DNA of 64,000 nucleotides from Pseudoips prasinana (lineage: Eukaryota; Arthropoda; Insecta; Lepidoptera; Nolidae), in contig OX621252.1 of assembly GCA_951640165.1 (NCBI GenBank), positions 30,649,934 through 30,713,933 of the forward strand, in the 5' to 3' direction. Below are positions 53,635 to 64,000 of this stretch, piece by piece (the stretch's first letter is position 1; every line of letters starts with the position of its first letter). The notes beneath the pieces are model-generated. The model searched no databases. It was given only the letters and a program-made list of their open reading frames with translations, and was not told where the DNA came from. Both the position numbers and the translations under genes were made by a program.

Positions 53635-54888
53635 ATTTTAGGTCACGAAAATAAGAATTTAATTAAAGAAGTAAGGCTTTTGATGGTCTATAATTAACGT
53701 ACTTGCAGCCTCTTTAGTGTTGCGGTGTCTATGGCCGTTGGTGAACAAAACAACAAATAAAAACTGCTTTCTTGTCGTCCCGCAGATAAGGTGCCTAACA
53801 GGCTAGCTACGATATATTTAATATATCCTACTATACTTATTCATTATAAATGCGAAAGTAGTATGGATGTTTATAACTATTTCAAGCAAAAGCTACGGGA
53901 TGGATTGTGTTGACACATAAGTTCATAAAGATTAACGCGAGTGAAACTGCGGGCCGCAGTTGGTTTATAAATATTTACTGAAACATATGTAACGATTACA
54001 CCCTGTATATTAAGAAATGTATTCCAAGATGTTCAGAAAGGAAAAAGCGCTATGAAAAAAGGGGAAGGATATTGATAATATACATTAATATTGTCTACTG
54101 ATAAGAGTGAGTGTGTAAAATAATGATCCAGATAAAGAAACACTTATAAATCACATGTGTGTATTGGTGGTTGGAAATTATGTGTTATTTAGGGCATTTG
54201 TGTACTGACGGCGATTCTATTCTAGATATAATGCTATAGTCGTTACATACAAAAAATATCACAGTAAGTGCACAAAACTCAAATGTGATCCCCTTTTTAT
54301 CATGTCGCTACTTCGTTCAGAGTACAAATGCCCTTAGGGTTCTCATAAAAATTTACACAGTATAAGTATTTACTTTTAATTGTTTATTCATACGTTTCAA
54401 TTCTATTATTATTAAAACTGACGTGAGGTACTAACGTAATGAAAGATAGTAACGTAAGTAAGTCAGTGCGAGACGGGACGTGACGTCGTGCGGGTCGCAT
54501 TCGCCCTGAAGATGACTTCCAGAAGAAGTTGAAACGTTGGCCGAATCCAACATAAAATTAATTACGTGAGTTACCTATTACTATCTTTCATTAAAGATCT
54601 AGTAGATTGAACCATTCATTTAAACGGGCAGTCGTTTGAGTCAGAGTTGTTCAAGCCGCCACGTATATTGCTTATCGACTGCCATCCAATGATTACCGCC
54701 CGAATCAATAGCTTAACGTACGGAAACGCTCAGTGATTGAACACTGTGGCTGTCACCCATCGATTAACTGACCGCATGCCTGGTTGTTTAACGTCATTGA
54801 TCGATTAGGATAATGGGTTATGAGCCACTTTGAGAACTTCTTTTAAAGATGTATTTTATAGATTTAAACTTGACGGGGCTTTTATTGT
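53635..54888 (+). other. 3' UTR and downstream spacer of the receptor
   Basis: A possible AATAAA at 53756 could end the receptor transcript. 53838-53965 is Helitron-like (GAAACTGCGGGCCGCAGTTGG). 54430-54600 includes GAAGATGACTTCCAGAAGAAG-like simple repeat sequence. 54635-54830 is a family-C relative (TACCGCCCGAATCAATAGCT, GTCACCCATCGATTAACTGA). Confidence 0.4.
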
Positions 54889-54889
54889 A

Positions 54890-55058
54890 TCTAATATATA
54901 AAAATAAGTTGCGTTTTCCTTCCTGACGCTATAACTCCAGAACGCACGAACCGATTTCCACGGTTTTGCATTCGTTGGAAAGGTCTCGGGCTCCGTGAGG
55001 TTTATAGCAAAGAAAATTTATAAAATTTAACGCGGGTAACACCGCGGGGCACAGCTAG
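54890..55058 (+). mobile_element. Helitron-like short element
   Basis: 169 bases, starting TCTAATATATAAAAATAAG and ending CCGCGGGGCACAGCTAG, between A (54889) and T (55059). The core TGACGCTATAACTCCAGAAC is nearly identical to the copy at 61803. Confidence 0.7.
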
Positions 55059-55174
55059 TTTTTTTATAAATATAAATTATTATTTACGTCTGAATAAATA
55101 CATGGTGTGCACGTGTCACGGGTCTCTTTTCTTTTCTCTATCCCATTTATATTGGGATCGGATCCCCGACTATC

Positions 55175-55400
55175 CCGTTGCATCTAGCTACCAGGATGAA
55201 GCGTCTGCCTTCAGACCTCGATACATTAAGATATTAGTCATCGACAGCTCATGGCGTGGAGAGGCACCTAGCCATACTATAAGTCCATAGATGGGTGATC
55301 GTTAAAGTGGTTTAATTTCTGAGCGTCTCCGTGTTTCGAAGGGCCACCAAGCTGTCAGTCCCAAATGTTGTCATTAGAAAACAGTCGATAAGCCATATCC
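55175..55400 (-). mobile_element. Dispersed repeat family C, inverted
   Basis: The complement of family C is seen in AAGTCCATAGATGGGTGATC, TTTAATTTCTGAGCGTCTCC and AGCTGTCAGTCCCAAATGTT. Edges are approximate. Confidence 0.5.
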
Positions 55401-56384
55401 AAAGTCTACTGGGTGTCTTAACCTTTAAACAGGCGGTGGACTATACAAGACCACATCAATTGCAACCTTATCTCTTTGGAATAAGGTCCAAAAATAATAT
55501 AGCAAAGCCTGGTTAAGGATTAAACCACGCCAGGGTCACCACTGCCCATACAATATACAGAGAACTTGGTGTTATCAGATGATACATTCGTTTTGACTTC
55601 TGACTACGTGTAACTATTGTCATAGACAGGCATGATAACTGAAACGAGTGGCTTAAAGTGCACTCCAAGACACAGTAAATAATCTCTTACCGTTCAAGAC
55701 AACGAAACAAATTCTTACTTTTAAACTAAGATTGTCCGGTTCAGGAACCGAACACGTGACCTTCCGGGCGTTAGAGTCGTCATTGTGTGCATTTATCTAT
55801 GGAAATATAAAAAAAAATAAACAAACCAAAAATGTAATTTTTAAAGTATTCTACATCGAACTTGCTAAGACGCACAAAAATAATTGTGAAATTATACTAT
55901 CAATTATTAACGACCCTAAGTTTTATAGAGTGTAACAATAATAGTGTCAAATATATTCTCATTGTTAATTCTCTCTATTCTTGTATTATAAATTTGTGTC
56001 ATATTGTAATACCAAAAAACTACTTTTCCAACGTAAACTATAAGGTGTCTGTGTGTGTGCAGAGCAACTCCACAGAATATGTACCTATTTGATAGTATAC
56101 CTACAGTCAATTTGACGTGCACCCACACATAAACACCCCTCCCCACTCCTTAACACTACTGAGCCTAAACTAACTTTTCTGCAAATTTACCAAATTTTAT
56201 TTTCATTTTGAAAACCAAATAAAAATAATGTTTATCCAATATTTTTTTGTTATGTGTGTGCAAGTGGTATTGGTATCGGTATCACATTAATAGCCTACGT
56301 ACAGGTAATGCTTAGTATCAATGATAATATGCTACACAACTGGATTTCTAATAAAAAAAATGTATTTAATTAGGTCATACTTAC

Positions 56385-56529
56385 CTACAGACGCCAGCAC
56401 ATCAAGCTACCCCAATCTGTCAAATTTCCCCAAATGAAAGTGAACCATATGCTTATGTGATAAAGATGAAAATCTATAAAAGAAATTTGACAGATTGGTA
56501 TAGCTGGATGTGCTGGGTGGGGTCTGTAT
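56385..56529. mobile_element. Foldback MITE, family D
   Basis: Ends CTACAGACGCCAGCACATCA and the complement GGATGTGCTGGGTGGGGTCT, the right terminus having a small insertion. Core CCCCAAATGAAAGTGAACC. Confidence 0.75.
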
Positions 56530-56757
56530 ATAAAATTATTAAACGTTGGGCATATATTGCAATGCGTTTACTTGCACCACAAAATATAATTACATCATTT
56601 TTTTATAATTTTTCCCATGATCAGTAAGGGCTAATGAACTAGCCTATTAAATATTTGACACTAACATTGTTACACGTTATACAAGATGTAACATAAATAT
56701 TGATCAAAACATGTGCAGCGCCTCACTCAGCATGAAACTGATCATATTAAACGAAAC

Positions 56758-57002
56758 CAGGGGCTCTACCGGCTAAGTCGCCGAACATCGATTTCTTAAA
56801 TGGCGTACAAAAAAATAAAGGTTAAAATGACTTAATCAATCGTTAAATCGGCTTCAACGTTGACAATCGATTCCGGAACATTTATAACGTCACATGTGCT
56901 CATGGAAGCCGACTTAACGATTGATTAAGTCATTTTTAAACTTTATTTATTTGAATGCCATTTAAGAAATCGATGTTCGGCGACTTAGCCGGTAGAACCC
57001 CA
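56758..57002. mobile_element. Foldback MITE, family E, full length
   Basis: About 245 bp. Outer ends GGGGCTCTACCGGCTAAGTC and GACTTAGCCGGTAGAACCCC enclose inner arms CTTAATCAATCGTTAAATCG and the complement CGACTTAACGATTGATTAAG. It is paralogous to 22850-23096. Confidence 0.8.
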
Positions 57003-57129
57003 GTTTGTAAAATACTAGAATTGAATCCCAATACAAAACGCGTCAGCTGACTGTTATTCATGTATGATGTTAAATTTTTTTTGTATATTGTGATGTGCTA
57101 CACATTCTTCAGTTTCTCCTTAATGCACG

Positions 57130-57563
57130 TCCACTGTCTGTTTGTCCTGAGTCTGTGTGTAATTATCTATATAAGCATGTATTTACAAAAGAAAGGAGGG
57201 GTTGAGCACAGCGTTCTTTCGCTCAAAGAGCAAACCGACTGGGGAACCTTACATTAATAACTTTAATATTGTGTTTCTGCGTTTGAGTAAGGTCACCAGA
57301 GCTCATCGGGGTGGGGGGAAGGGTCAGCAACACTTGTTTGCTGACTCTTAAAGGCCGACAACGCATCCATGACACCTCTGGTGTTGCGAGTGTACATGGG
57401 CGGCGGTGATCACTTACCATTAGGTGACCCGCGTGCTCGTTTGTCGCCCTATGGAATAAAAAAAATGGATTGTAGTATAATCAGTTATCTGGTTTCCATA
57501 GTACAAGCTCTTCTTAGTTTGGGGTCAGATGGCCATGTGTAAATAATGTCCCAGGATACTATT
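57130..57563 (+). mobile_element. tRNA-derived SINE family A fragment, split by another repeat
   Basis: The middle (GTCTGTTTGTCCTGAGTCTG) and tail (TTCTTAGTTTGGGGTCAGAT, ATGTCCCAGG) of family A are separated by a piece at about 57196-57470. That piece carries GGCGGCGGTGATCACTTACC and ATTAGGTGACCCGCGTGCTC, a motif common in lepidopteran dispersed repeats. Confidence 0.6.
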
Positions 57564-58290
57564 ATTAAATTATAATTATTTATGTTACATCTTGTATTAC
57601 AAATAAAAAGGGCGTTCTTAACTTAGTATATAATAATGATTTACGAGTGATAAATATTGCTGAATTTTATTTTTAAGTTTAAAAGAATATTTAATTACAA
57701 AGGGATTTATTAATAGCTATTATTTTTCCAGAGAAGTTGTAAGAGTTATGTTTAAATAAAGAAGGTGTATGCATGACACAGTATTATTTTTATAGTGGTA
57801 ACATATATTTTAAGTGATTAGTCTTGTATATAGAATTCTTTTAATTGCCGTAGAATAAATGGTCATTGTAGAAGTGATAATAATTATGATTATAGTGTTT
57901 ACATTGAAGCGTAATGATTGGAATAGACAGAAAAAAACATGTTTATATTCGTTTAAAAATGTTAATTTTCTCTTATAAATTTTTGCAATTTATTATATTG
58001 ATGGTGTCATATAATTTTTATTGAGGTTTAAAAGTGTCTGGGTTTTATACGTACCAAATTATATATTTTCACATTTTAGTAAGTACAATATAACTCTTGA
58101 TGTGACACTTTTGAAGAATGATTTATTTTTGTGAGAGAGAAAATAATAGTATAATTCAAATTCAATTTACAGAAAATATTCCTCCATATTTGTTATTGTA
58201 CGAGTATATGTGACCACCGACCGGATTTGAATACTGTAATATATAATTATGAAGTGTACAATGGTTAAGTTAACAATTACTTTATTACAT
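57564..58290 (+). other. AT-rich spacer
   Basis: No ORF, repeat terminus or RNA gene recognised. Confidence 0.4.
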
Positions 58291-58520
58291 ATTGTATGGG
58301 CTATGGTTACCCTTATAGTTTCAGAGTTGTTCAAGCCACCCAGTAGGGCTCTGACATGGCTTAACGACTGTTGTCTAATGACTACAACCGGGACTGACAG
58401 CTTAACGTGCCCTCCGAAGCACGGAGACGCTCGGAAATTAATCCACATCACAATCACCCATCTATGGACTGACCACGAGCCTAGTTGCTTAACCTCACCG
58501 ATCACTTACGGATCGGCATC
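58291..58520 (+). mobile_element. Dispersed repeat family C
   Basis: ATGGGCTATGGTTACCCTTA, CACCCAGTAGGGCTCTGACA, ACAGCTTAACGTGCCCTCCG and CACCCATCTATGGACTGACC follow the order seen at 18105. Confidence 0.65.
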
Positions 58521-61500
58521 TAGCTATGTACACCTCAGTTGCTAATTAAGCTACGTTGAAATTGGAATAACGAAATTTATTTAGCACTTGGATATTAACG
58601 TTCAGTTGTAATTGTCAAGTACATAATACAGCAATAAAGTCTAAAACAATATTAAGGTAATTAGAGTTTATAACTAGTCCAACCTTGCGGAATAAATAGG
58701 CAGTACGGAAACTACCTACAAACGGTCGAAACGGCACACTCACACATACATACGCATCGACAAGACCCCTAAGCGGTTGTCGCGGTGCTGTCAGAAGTGA
58801 GTGCCGCGTCAACACGAGTGGTCGCGTATAAGTTTCTCTCCGCAATCTTTTTAAAAATCCATGTGCGTATTGCGTAGTATATGGCTGTTTGAACTCTGCT
58901 TCATCAAAACGGGAGCTTTTGTATTTTAACCGTCCTGCTGATTTATAAAACAAATCGCGCCTTTAAAACAAAAGTGGCTATATAAGAAATGTTTTCGTAA
59001 TAACTACAACATTTATTATTACAGTTGCAATTTGTTACTAAAAGTAACATAGTTTACATGTTATATAATACTAATTGCTATACTATATTTCATAACCTGG
59101 CCTAGATATTAATCAATCACAAATCTTGAAACGTCATACTGTTTTTGTTTACAATTTTTGTATACTGCCACTTTTGTTTTAAAGGTGCGAAATATGTTTT
59201 AAAAAAAATAAGAAAAGGTATCTAAAACATTAAAAGTTATAATAACCCTACAGCTTCAATAGAGTGCAGGTAATTATTTCATCAACTAGGCTTAGATACC
59301 TTACTGTACATATTTATACTGTGCTTAGGGTCTGTTTTGTCGCATAAAATGATGAGAAATCCTTAAATAAACTACAAATTACATAGGCCTTTACCCACGT
59401 TAAACCTGTCGGTGGTCAAAAATATTATTCAAAGAATCAAATTTTAAATATGCCTTATATTTCAAATAATAATATGAATTGAATTGATTTTTTCAATTAT
59501 ATATATTATTGTTATTATCAATTTATTTACCACTAGCTGCCATATTACGTTATACGGGTATTAAATTGTACAGATATTTTAGTATTTATACGTATACCAT
59601 GTCCGTAGAATGGTTTTGATGTTCAAGCTATTTTAATAATAAAATAACTACAAGTAACATGGAAATAATTAAATGGATCTGGTAAATGTATAGTTTATAT
59701 AGTTGGTAGAGATATCTCACCGATAATTTTAGTTTTATTTCAATATTTGTGAGGCATTATAATGTGAAGATTATATTTTTAATTCGGTAACTATAAGGTT
59801 CTGTCCTGAAACTTTACCTACACCCCTGGCGTACTACACTTGCAAAGACGCCGACATGACAATGAATACACTTGCTCTACAAAAACCGCCATTACTACAT
59901 GGTCTCAAGTGGAGTCCTTTATGTGTTGTCACATAGCTACGACTAGCTGAAGTATAATAATATAGTGATATACAACATGTAACTTAATTCACGCACATCC
60001 TGAAAATGGTTTGTTCAGAATCGTTTATATCATTTTTAATATAAGTAATTTTTTATACCAAAATAATAACCAAAACTACGGAAGATATTGTAATATTAAC
60101 CCTGTACAGTAAAAACAAATTTAAATAGACCGTAAGTCAAAGTAACAAGACTTTTAAAATCGTAGATTTATTTGTATTTATACAAATTCCATCATTCAAA
60201 ACTAAATAAAGAAAAATAAACTTTATTCCAAGAAACAAATTTAGTAAATAACAATGCATATACATGTTAAATAAAAAAATCAGTATGATTAGAACATAAT
60301 ATTCTAATTGGGGTGTTTGAGGGTGTGCGTTAATTACGTTACATGTTGTATAAGGATATGTTGTCGCCAAGTTTAGACAGCTAAATCAACCTGCTCCTTA
60401 CTCTGAAATCCTTTTTATGCGACAATAGATAAAAAAAAACATCGATTCACACTTTTACTGTTCATAGAGTATTTTAATGCGACAGGAGCCTAGCTATACT
60501 ACAGCTTGTGGGTACCGTCCGTAATCTATTTCTATCTATGGAGCAAGTTTTCTATGAGGATATTTAGTCTACTAGAGACACTTAGCTGAACCCACACCCA
60601 GTGAGAGATAATCTTAGTAAACTTTTTTTATATAAATTAATTTTAAAATCCGTTTATCACAGCGCATTAACCAACTTTTAGAGTCCAATTGAATTGAATA
60701 TGATATTTTTCTATGTTTATGACTACAAACCAACAATTATCACCATCCTCAGTCTCTTATCGTCCTCTGCTGGACATATAAATATTTCAATAATATAATT
60801 TATTTTAAACAATGTATTGAAAAAATCTTTGTAAACCAAACCTTTGTATTGAAAAGGTTTCAATAACGTTATAATTTGAAAAGGTTTGCCGTAGTCACCG
60901 CGCTTGGCATGCTACTTGGTCACCGCAGTTAGGTGGTAGCTAGTACACAGGTGGTGTTGCTGCCCCCCTACCTGCTGTAGGTATCCCTTAGTCGCCTTTC
61001 ACGATACCCACGGCATGGGGTGGCAGAAAATCACACTTTTACGATAATTCAAACTACAGCAAATCTAACAATTGCAGCACAATAAAATAAAAAAATGACA
61101 CCGCCAGGGGTTACTAGGAAAATGGTTTCAGATTTTCAGTCGGAATTATTAAATGTAATCATGTATACCAAATAAAAATAAAAATGTACTTTAAAGTTAC
61201 ATATAAATTATCTTGTAGTAAAACTTACGACCAAAGCAGAAACAAAGTCATTATAATCTGTATACCTGTGAATATGTAACCAAAACTTAAGTTGATGAAT
61301 GGGCTATAAACCATTTCAATTTCATTCAAAACTCATTTGTATTCCACGACACTAGAACTCAATTATGAATGAAATTGAAGTGTTTTGTTGCCCTTTGTCA
61401 ACTATTGTCTACACTTCATCCAAAACAATATCAAATGTATACGTTCTAGTATTACATTGTTCTAATAAAATACAGTTTATATTTTATTGATGTTCTTTTA

Positions 61501-61700
61501 TTTCACAATTTATTAGCTTGAAAATGTACTTCGTCTGGAATATTTTCCATTTATTGTTGCATTTGTTTGCGAAAAACAATTTCAAAATGCAGTTTTACGT
61601 TTAAAGCTTTTGCTTATCAAACAATTTTATTGATGATGTTGTAAAGCTTTTTAAATAATAATTGTTAAAACAATCTAGAATCTAACTGAATACATTTAAA
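58521..61700 (+). other. Unassigned spacer with few repeat scraps
   Basis: 60880-61025 resembles 6680-6790 (GTAGTCACCGCGCTTGGCAT against GCAGTCACCGCGTTTGGCAT; both continue ACCGCAGTTAGGTGGT). The remainder is AT-rich with no frame longer than about 112 codons and no recognised domain. Confidence 0.4.
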
Positions 61701-61704
61701 TCGA

Positions 61705-62085
61705 TTTGGCCTTCATGCCTCAAGTCGTGGGTTCGATTCCCACCCAGGACAGATATTTGTGTGCATCAACATGTCTGTTTGTACTAAGTCTCGATGTAAT
61801 TGTCTATATAAACATAAGTCGGGTTTTCCTTCCTGACGCTATAACTCCAGAACGCACGAACCAATTTCCACGGTTTTGCATTCGTTGGAAAGGTCTCGGG
61901 CTCCGTGAGGTTTATAGCAAAGAAAATTTATAAAATTTAACGCGGGTAACACCGCGGAGCACAGCTAGTTGTCTATATAAGTATGTATTTACAGAAGAAA
62001 AAATGTATATCAGTTATCTAGTTTCCAAATTACAAGCTCTGCTTAGTTTGGGTTCAAATGACCCCGTGTGAAAAATATTCCAGAA
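61705..62085 (+). mobile_element. SINE family A interrupted by a Helitron-like element
   Basis: B box GGGTTCGATTCCC near 61728 and tail GCTTAGTTTGGGTTCAAATG are separated by 61803-61968. The segment TGTCTATATAA stands on both sides of the insert. Confidence 0.65.
61803..61968 (+). mobile_element. Helitron-like short element nested in a SINE
   Basis: TCTATATAAACATAAGTCGG to CCGCGGAGCACAGCTAG. The core is nearly identical to 54890-55058. The exact 5' edge is ambiguous because flanking SINE sequence resembles the element's start. Confidence 0.65.
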
Positions 62086-62352
62086 TAAAAATCAGGAATT
62101 TTAAAATATACTCAACAGAACTTTATATTTATTACATATTTCACTATGTCAATTAAAAAAATTTAAGTAATATGAATTAGTAAATTTAAGTAGTAAAAAT
62201 GTATATCAGTTATCTAGTTTCCAAATTACAAGCTCTGCTTAGTTTGGGTTCAAATGACCCCGTGTGAAAAATATTCCAGAATAAAAATCAGGAATTTTAA
62301 AATATACTCAACAGAACTTTATATTTATTACATATTTCACTATGTCAATTAA
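62001..62352 (+). repeat. Exact 156-base direct repeat, period 196
   Basis: GTATATCAGTTATCTAGTTT through ATTTCACTATGTCAATTAA occurs at about 62001-62156 and again at 62197-62352 without visible change. The unit includes the tail of the SINE above. Confidence 0.85.
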
Positions 62353-62353
62353 T

Positions 62354-62395
62354 ATACTATACGGTAATAAATTAAAATTTATTAACGTATAGTAT
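62354..62395. repeat. 42-base near-perfect palindrome
   Basis: ATACTATACGGTAATAAATT mirrored by AATTTATTAACGTATAGTAT. It follows directly after the direct repeat at 62001-62352. Confidence 0.75.
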
Positions 62396-62843
62396 TACTT
62401 TAATGACTAAGCCATGATTACATGATTAAGAGGCTGAGAATGCCCAATTCTATTGTTTCACTTCAATGCCCATGCCGGTCGTATAAGTTTTTGAAAGAGA
62501 GTAATAGCGTAGAGCAAAAATCGCCTTCTAGGTTGAATTCCTTCCATTGCAGCCATTATCAGTAGAAACTCTCCATATTTGCAACACAGAAGACTTAATT
62601 CTTAGCATTCCATGGATTCACCATGCGGAAACCGGGTCCATCGCGTGGTAGAGGAGGGAACTATTACGCACTCGTAGGTACTGCACATTAAAACTCCGAG
62701 ATATTTTCCACACACAATATTTAATCGAACAGAGTAACGTTCTCATCTACCGTCGTACAAAGAATGCTTCTTTAATAATTCTTCTACCCTATTTATATTT
62801 TTATCAGTGACAACCATTTGAAAGTTTACTATCGATTATTACC

Positions 62844-63094
62844 GTCACCGTAGCCTAGTTGGTAGTGCTCCTGCCTACGAGCAGGTGGTCCTGGGTTCGA
62901 ATCCCGGTAAGTGCAAATATTTGTGTGATGAGCACGAATATTTGTTGTTGAGTCATGGATGTTTTCTATGTATTCAAGTATTTATCTATCTATATAAGTA
63001 TGTATATCGTCGCCTGGTACCCATAGTACAAGCTTTGCTTAGTTTGGGGCTAGGATGAACTGTGTGACATTGTCCCTAGATATTATTATTATTA
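62844..63094 (+). mobile_element. tRNA-derived SINE, family B
   Basis: Head GTCACCGTAGCCTAGTTGGT, B box GGGTTCGAATCCC near 62893, tail GACATTGTCCCTAGATATTA. Nearly the same as 27635-27878. Confidence 0.85.
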
Positions 63095-63589
63095 ATAGTT
63101 TTAAGATGTAAAATTATTATAGTAATTAATAAAATGATAATCACTAATCAAATAAATAATCACAGTGTAAAAATTGTATTATACCATAGCAGCTACGTCA
63201 CAACCGTTGCGCGGCTACTGAGTACTTGATAACAGAACACTCTACAGAAACTGAGACTTTTTTTTTTTGGATTAGGCAGGGGGAATGCTAGTGCATGCCA
63301 CCCGCAAAAAGTGTCTGCAGGTGGGTATGTCGGACTCGCACCGACTAAACCTAACCTGCCGTGGACTTCTTCTGGCGCCTGATACGGGGAGCCCCGGGAA
63401 CGCGGGTATGCTGCTCCGGTGAGAGTCTGAGACTTGTGACTCAGATGTAAGTTTAAGGCCTGTGATGCATCAACGCTCACCGTCTCTGTCTCTCAGTGTT
63501 TCCCCCTCTTCCTAGCCAAATTTGGTGTGATCCTAATAATGCCGCTTTGGATACTCATTCTATATAGAACTTATAATAATAATAATGTC

Positions 63590-63975
63590 CTCCTAGCCGA
63601 ATTTCGGCCACAGAGATTAGCCATCTGCGCGGGACATATTATAGTGCTCAAGTGTGTGCGCAAACACAGGAGCACTTTCTATGATCCGATGGGACGCCTA
63701 TGCGACACGACCGGAAAGAGGTCAGGTACAGGACCGACGGCTTTACGTGCTCTCCGAAAAGAAAAAATTCTCAGCATCAGCCCGAAGTCTGGGAGTTGGC
63801 GGTATTATACCCCCGTATAATACCGCCAACTCCCAGACTTCGGGCTGATGCTGAGAATTTTTTCTTTTTACAGAAAAGTCCCAAAATCACTTTTTGGCCC
63901 GAACCGGGATTTGAACGCAGGACCTCGTTCTCTGCGGGTGAACACGCTACCGCTAGACCAACGAGAGCAGTTTAT
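63590..63975 (-). mobile_element. tRNA-SINE-like repeat (family F), interrupted by a foldback
   Basis: On the minus strand a tRNA-like head (GGTCTAGCGGTAGCGTGTTC, B box GTTCAAATCCCGG) sits at about 63960-63900. The body reaches to 63590 and shares ATCTGCGCGGGACATAT with 15960-16330. A 112-base foldback is embedded at 63757-63868. Confidence 0.55.
63757..63868. repeat. Foldback with perfect 54-bp arms and 4-base loop
   Basis: AAAAGAAAAAATTCTCAGCA on the left is matched base for base by the complement ending TGCTGAGAATTTTTTCTTTT. The loop is CCCC at 63811-63814. Confidence 0.9.
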
Positions 63976-64000
63976 AGAATTTACGCAAGTGTAGAAGGGT

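Noticed and set aside
53756..53761. AATAAA as the receptor polyadenylation signal
   Set aside because: It lies in sequence resembling a dispersed repeat; position is plausible but support is too weak for a feature.

Overview
The window is animal nuclear DNA, almost certainly from a moth or butterfly. It is AT-rich, its genes are split by GT-AG introns, and the introns are packed with interspersed repeats. One of these (14325-14608) I recognise as a dispersed lepidopteran repeat. No species can be named from the sequence alone.

Host gene. One host gene runs left to right through most of the window. Nine phase-compatible exons between 16911 and 53634 encode the C-terminal 471 residues of a sidestep-family (Beat/Side) cell-surface receptor: two Ig domains, one fibronectin-III domain, a transmembrane helix and a cytoplasmic tail. 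Its 5' exons lie before the window. The stop codon is in a 92-base last exon, separated from the previous exon by a 16.6 kb intron.

Transposons. 1-3605 holds a CR1/Jockey-like LINE with a 992-codon endonuclease-reverse transcriptase ORF. The intron 29579-36797 contains, on the minus strand, a three-exon DDE (ISL2EU-like) transposase gene cut short by one in-frame stop just before a SWIM-like zinc motif. Around these are tRNA-derived SINEs (several nested), two families of foldback MITEs, a Harbinger-type MITE, Helitron-like elements and LINE tails.

The main discovery is in the last host intron. A complete Polinton/Maverick (38934-53248, 14,315 bp) has 259-bp terminal inverted repeats that appear identical by eye and a 6-bp target duplication, CACGCA. 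It lies antisense to the host gene. It carries a single-BIR (IAP-like) gene, a conserved unknown, a double-jelly-roll major capsid protein, a small basic protein, a single-jelly-roll penton, an adenain-type protease, a parvovirus-like PLA2-domain protein, a D,D,E integrase with chromodomain, a conserved protein of unknown function, a packaging ATPase, a protein-primed DNA polymerase B with one in-frame stop, a nuclear-type acidic/basic protein and, on the opposite strand, a spliced small gene. Together they encode virion assembly (capsid, penton, protease, ATPase), integration and replication.

Unusual points in it are a candidate -1 frameshift site (A_AAA_AAC) joining the PLA2 gene to the protease, a start codon that exists only after splicing, ATGA stop/start overlaps in the virion cluster, and a 50-bp palindrome at each tip.

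53635-64000 holds no recognised gene, only further SINEs, MITEs, Helitron-like pieces and foldbacks.
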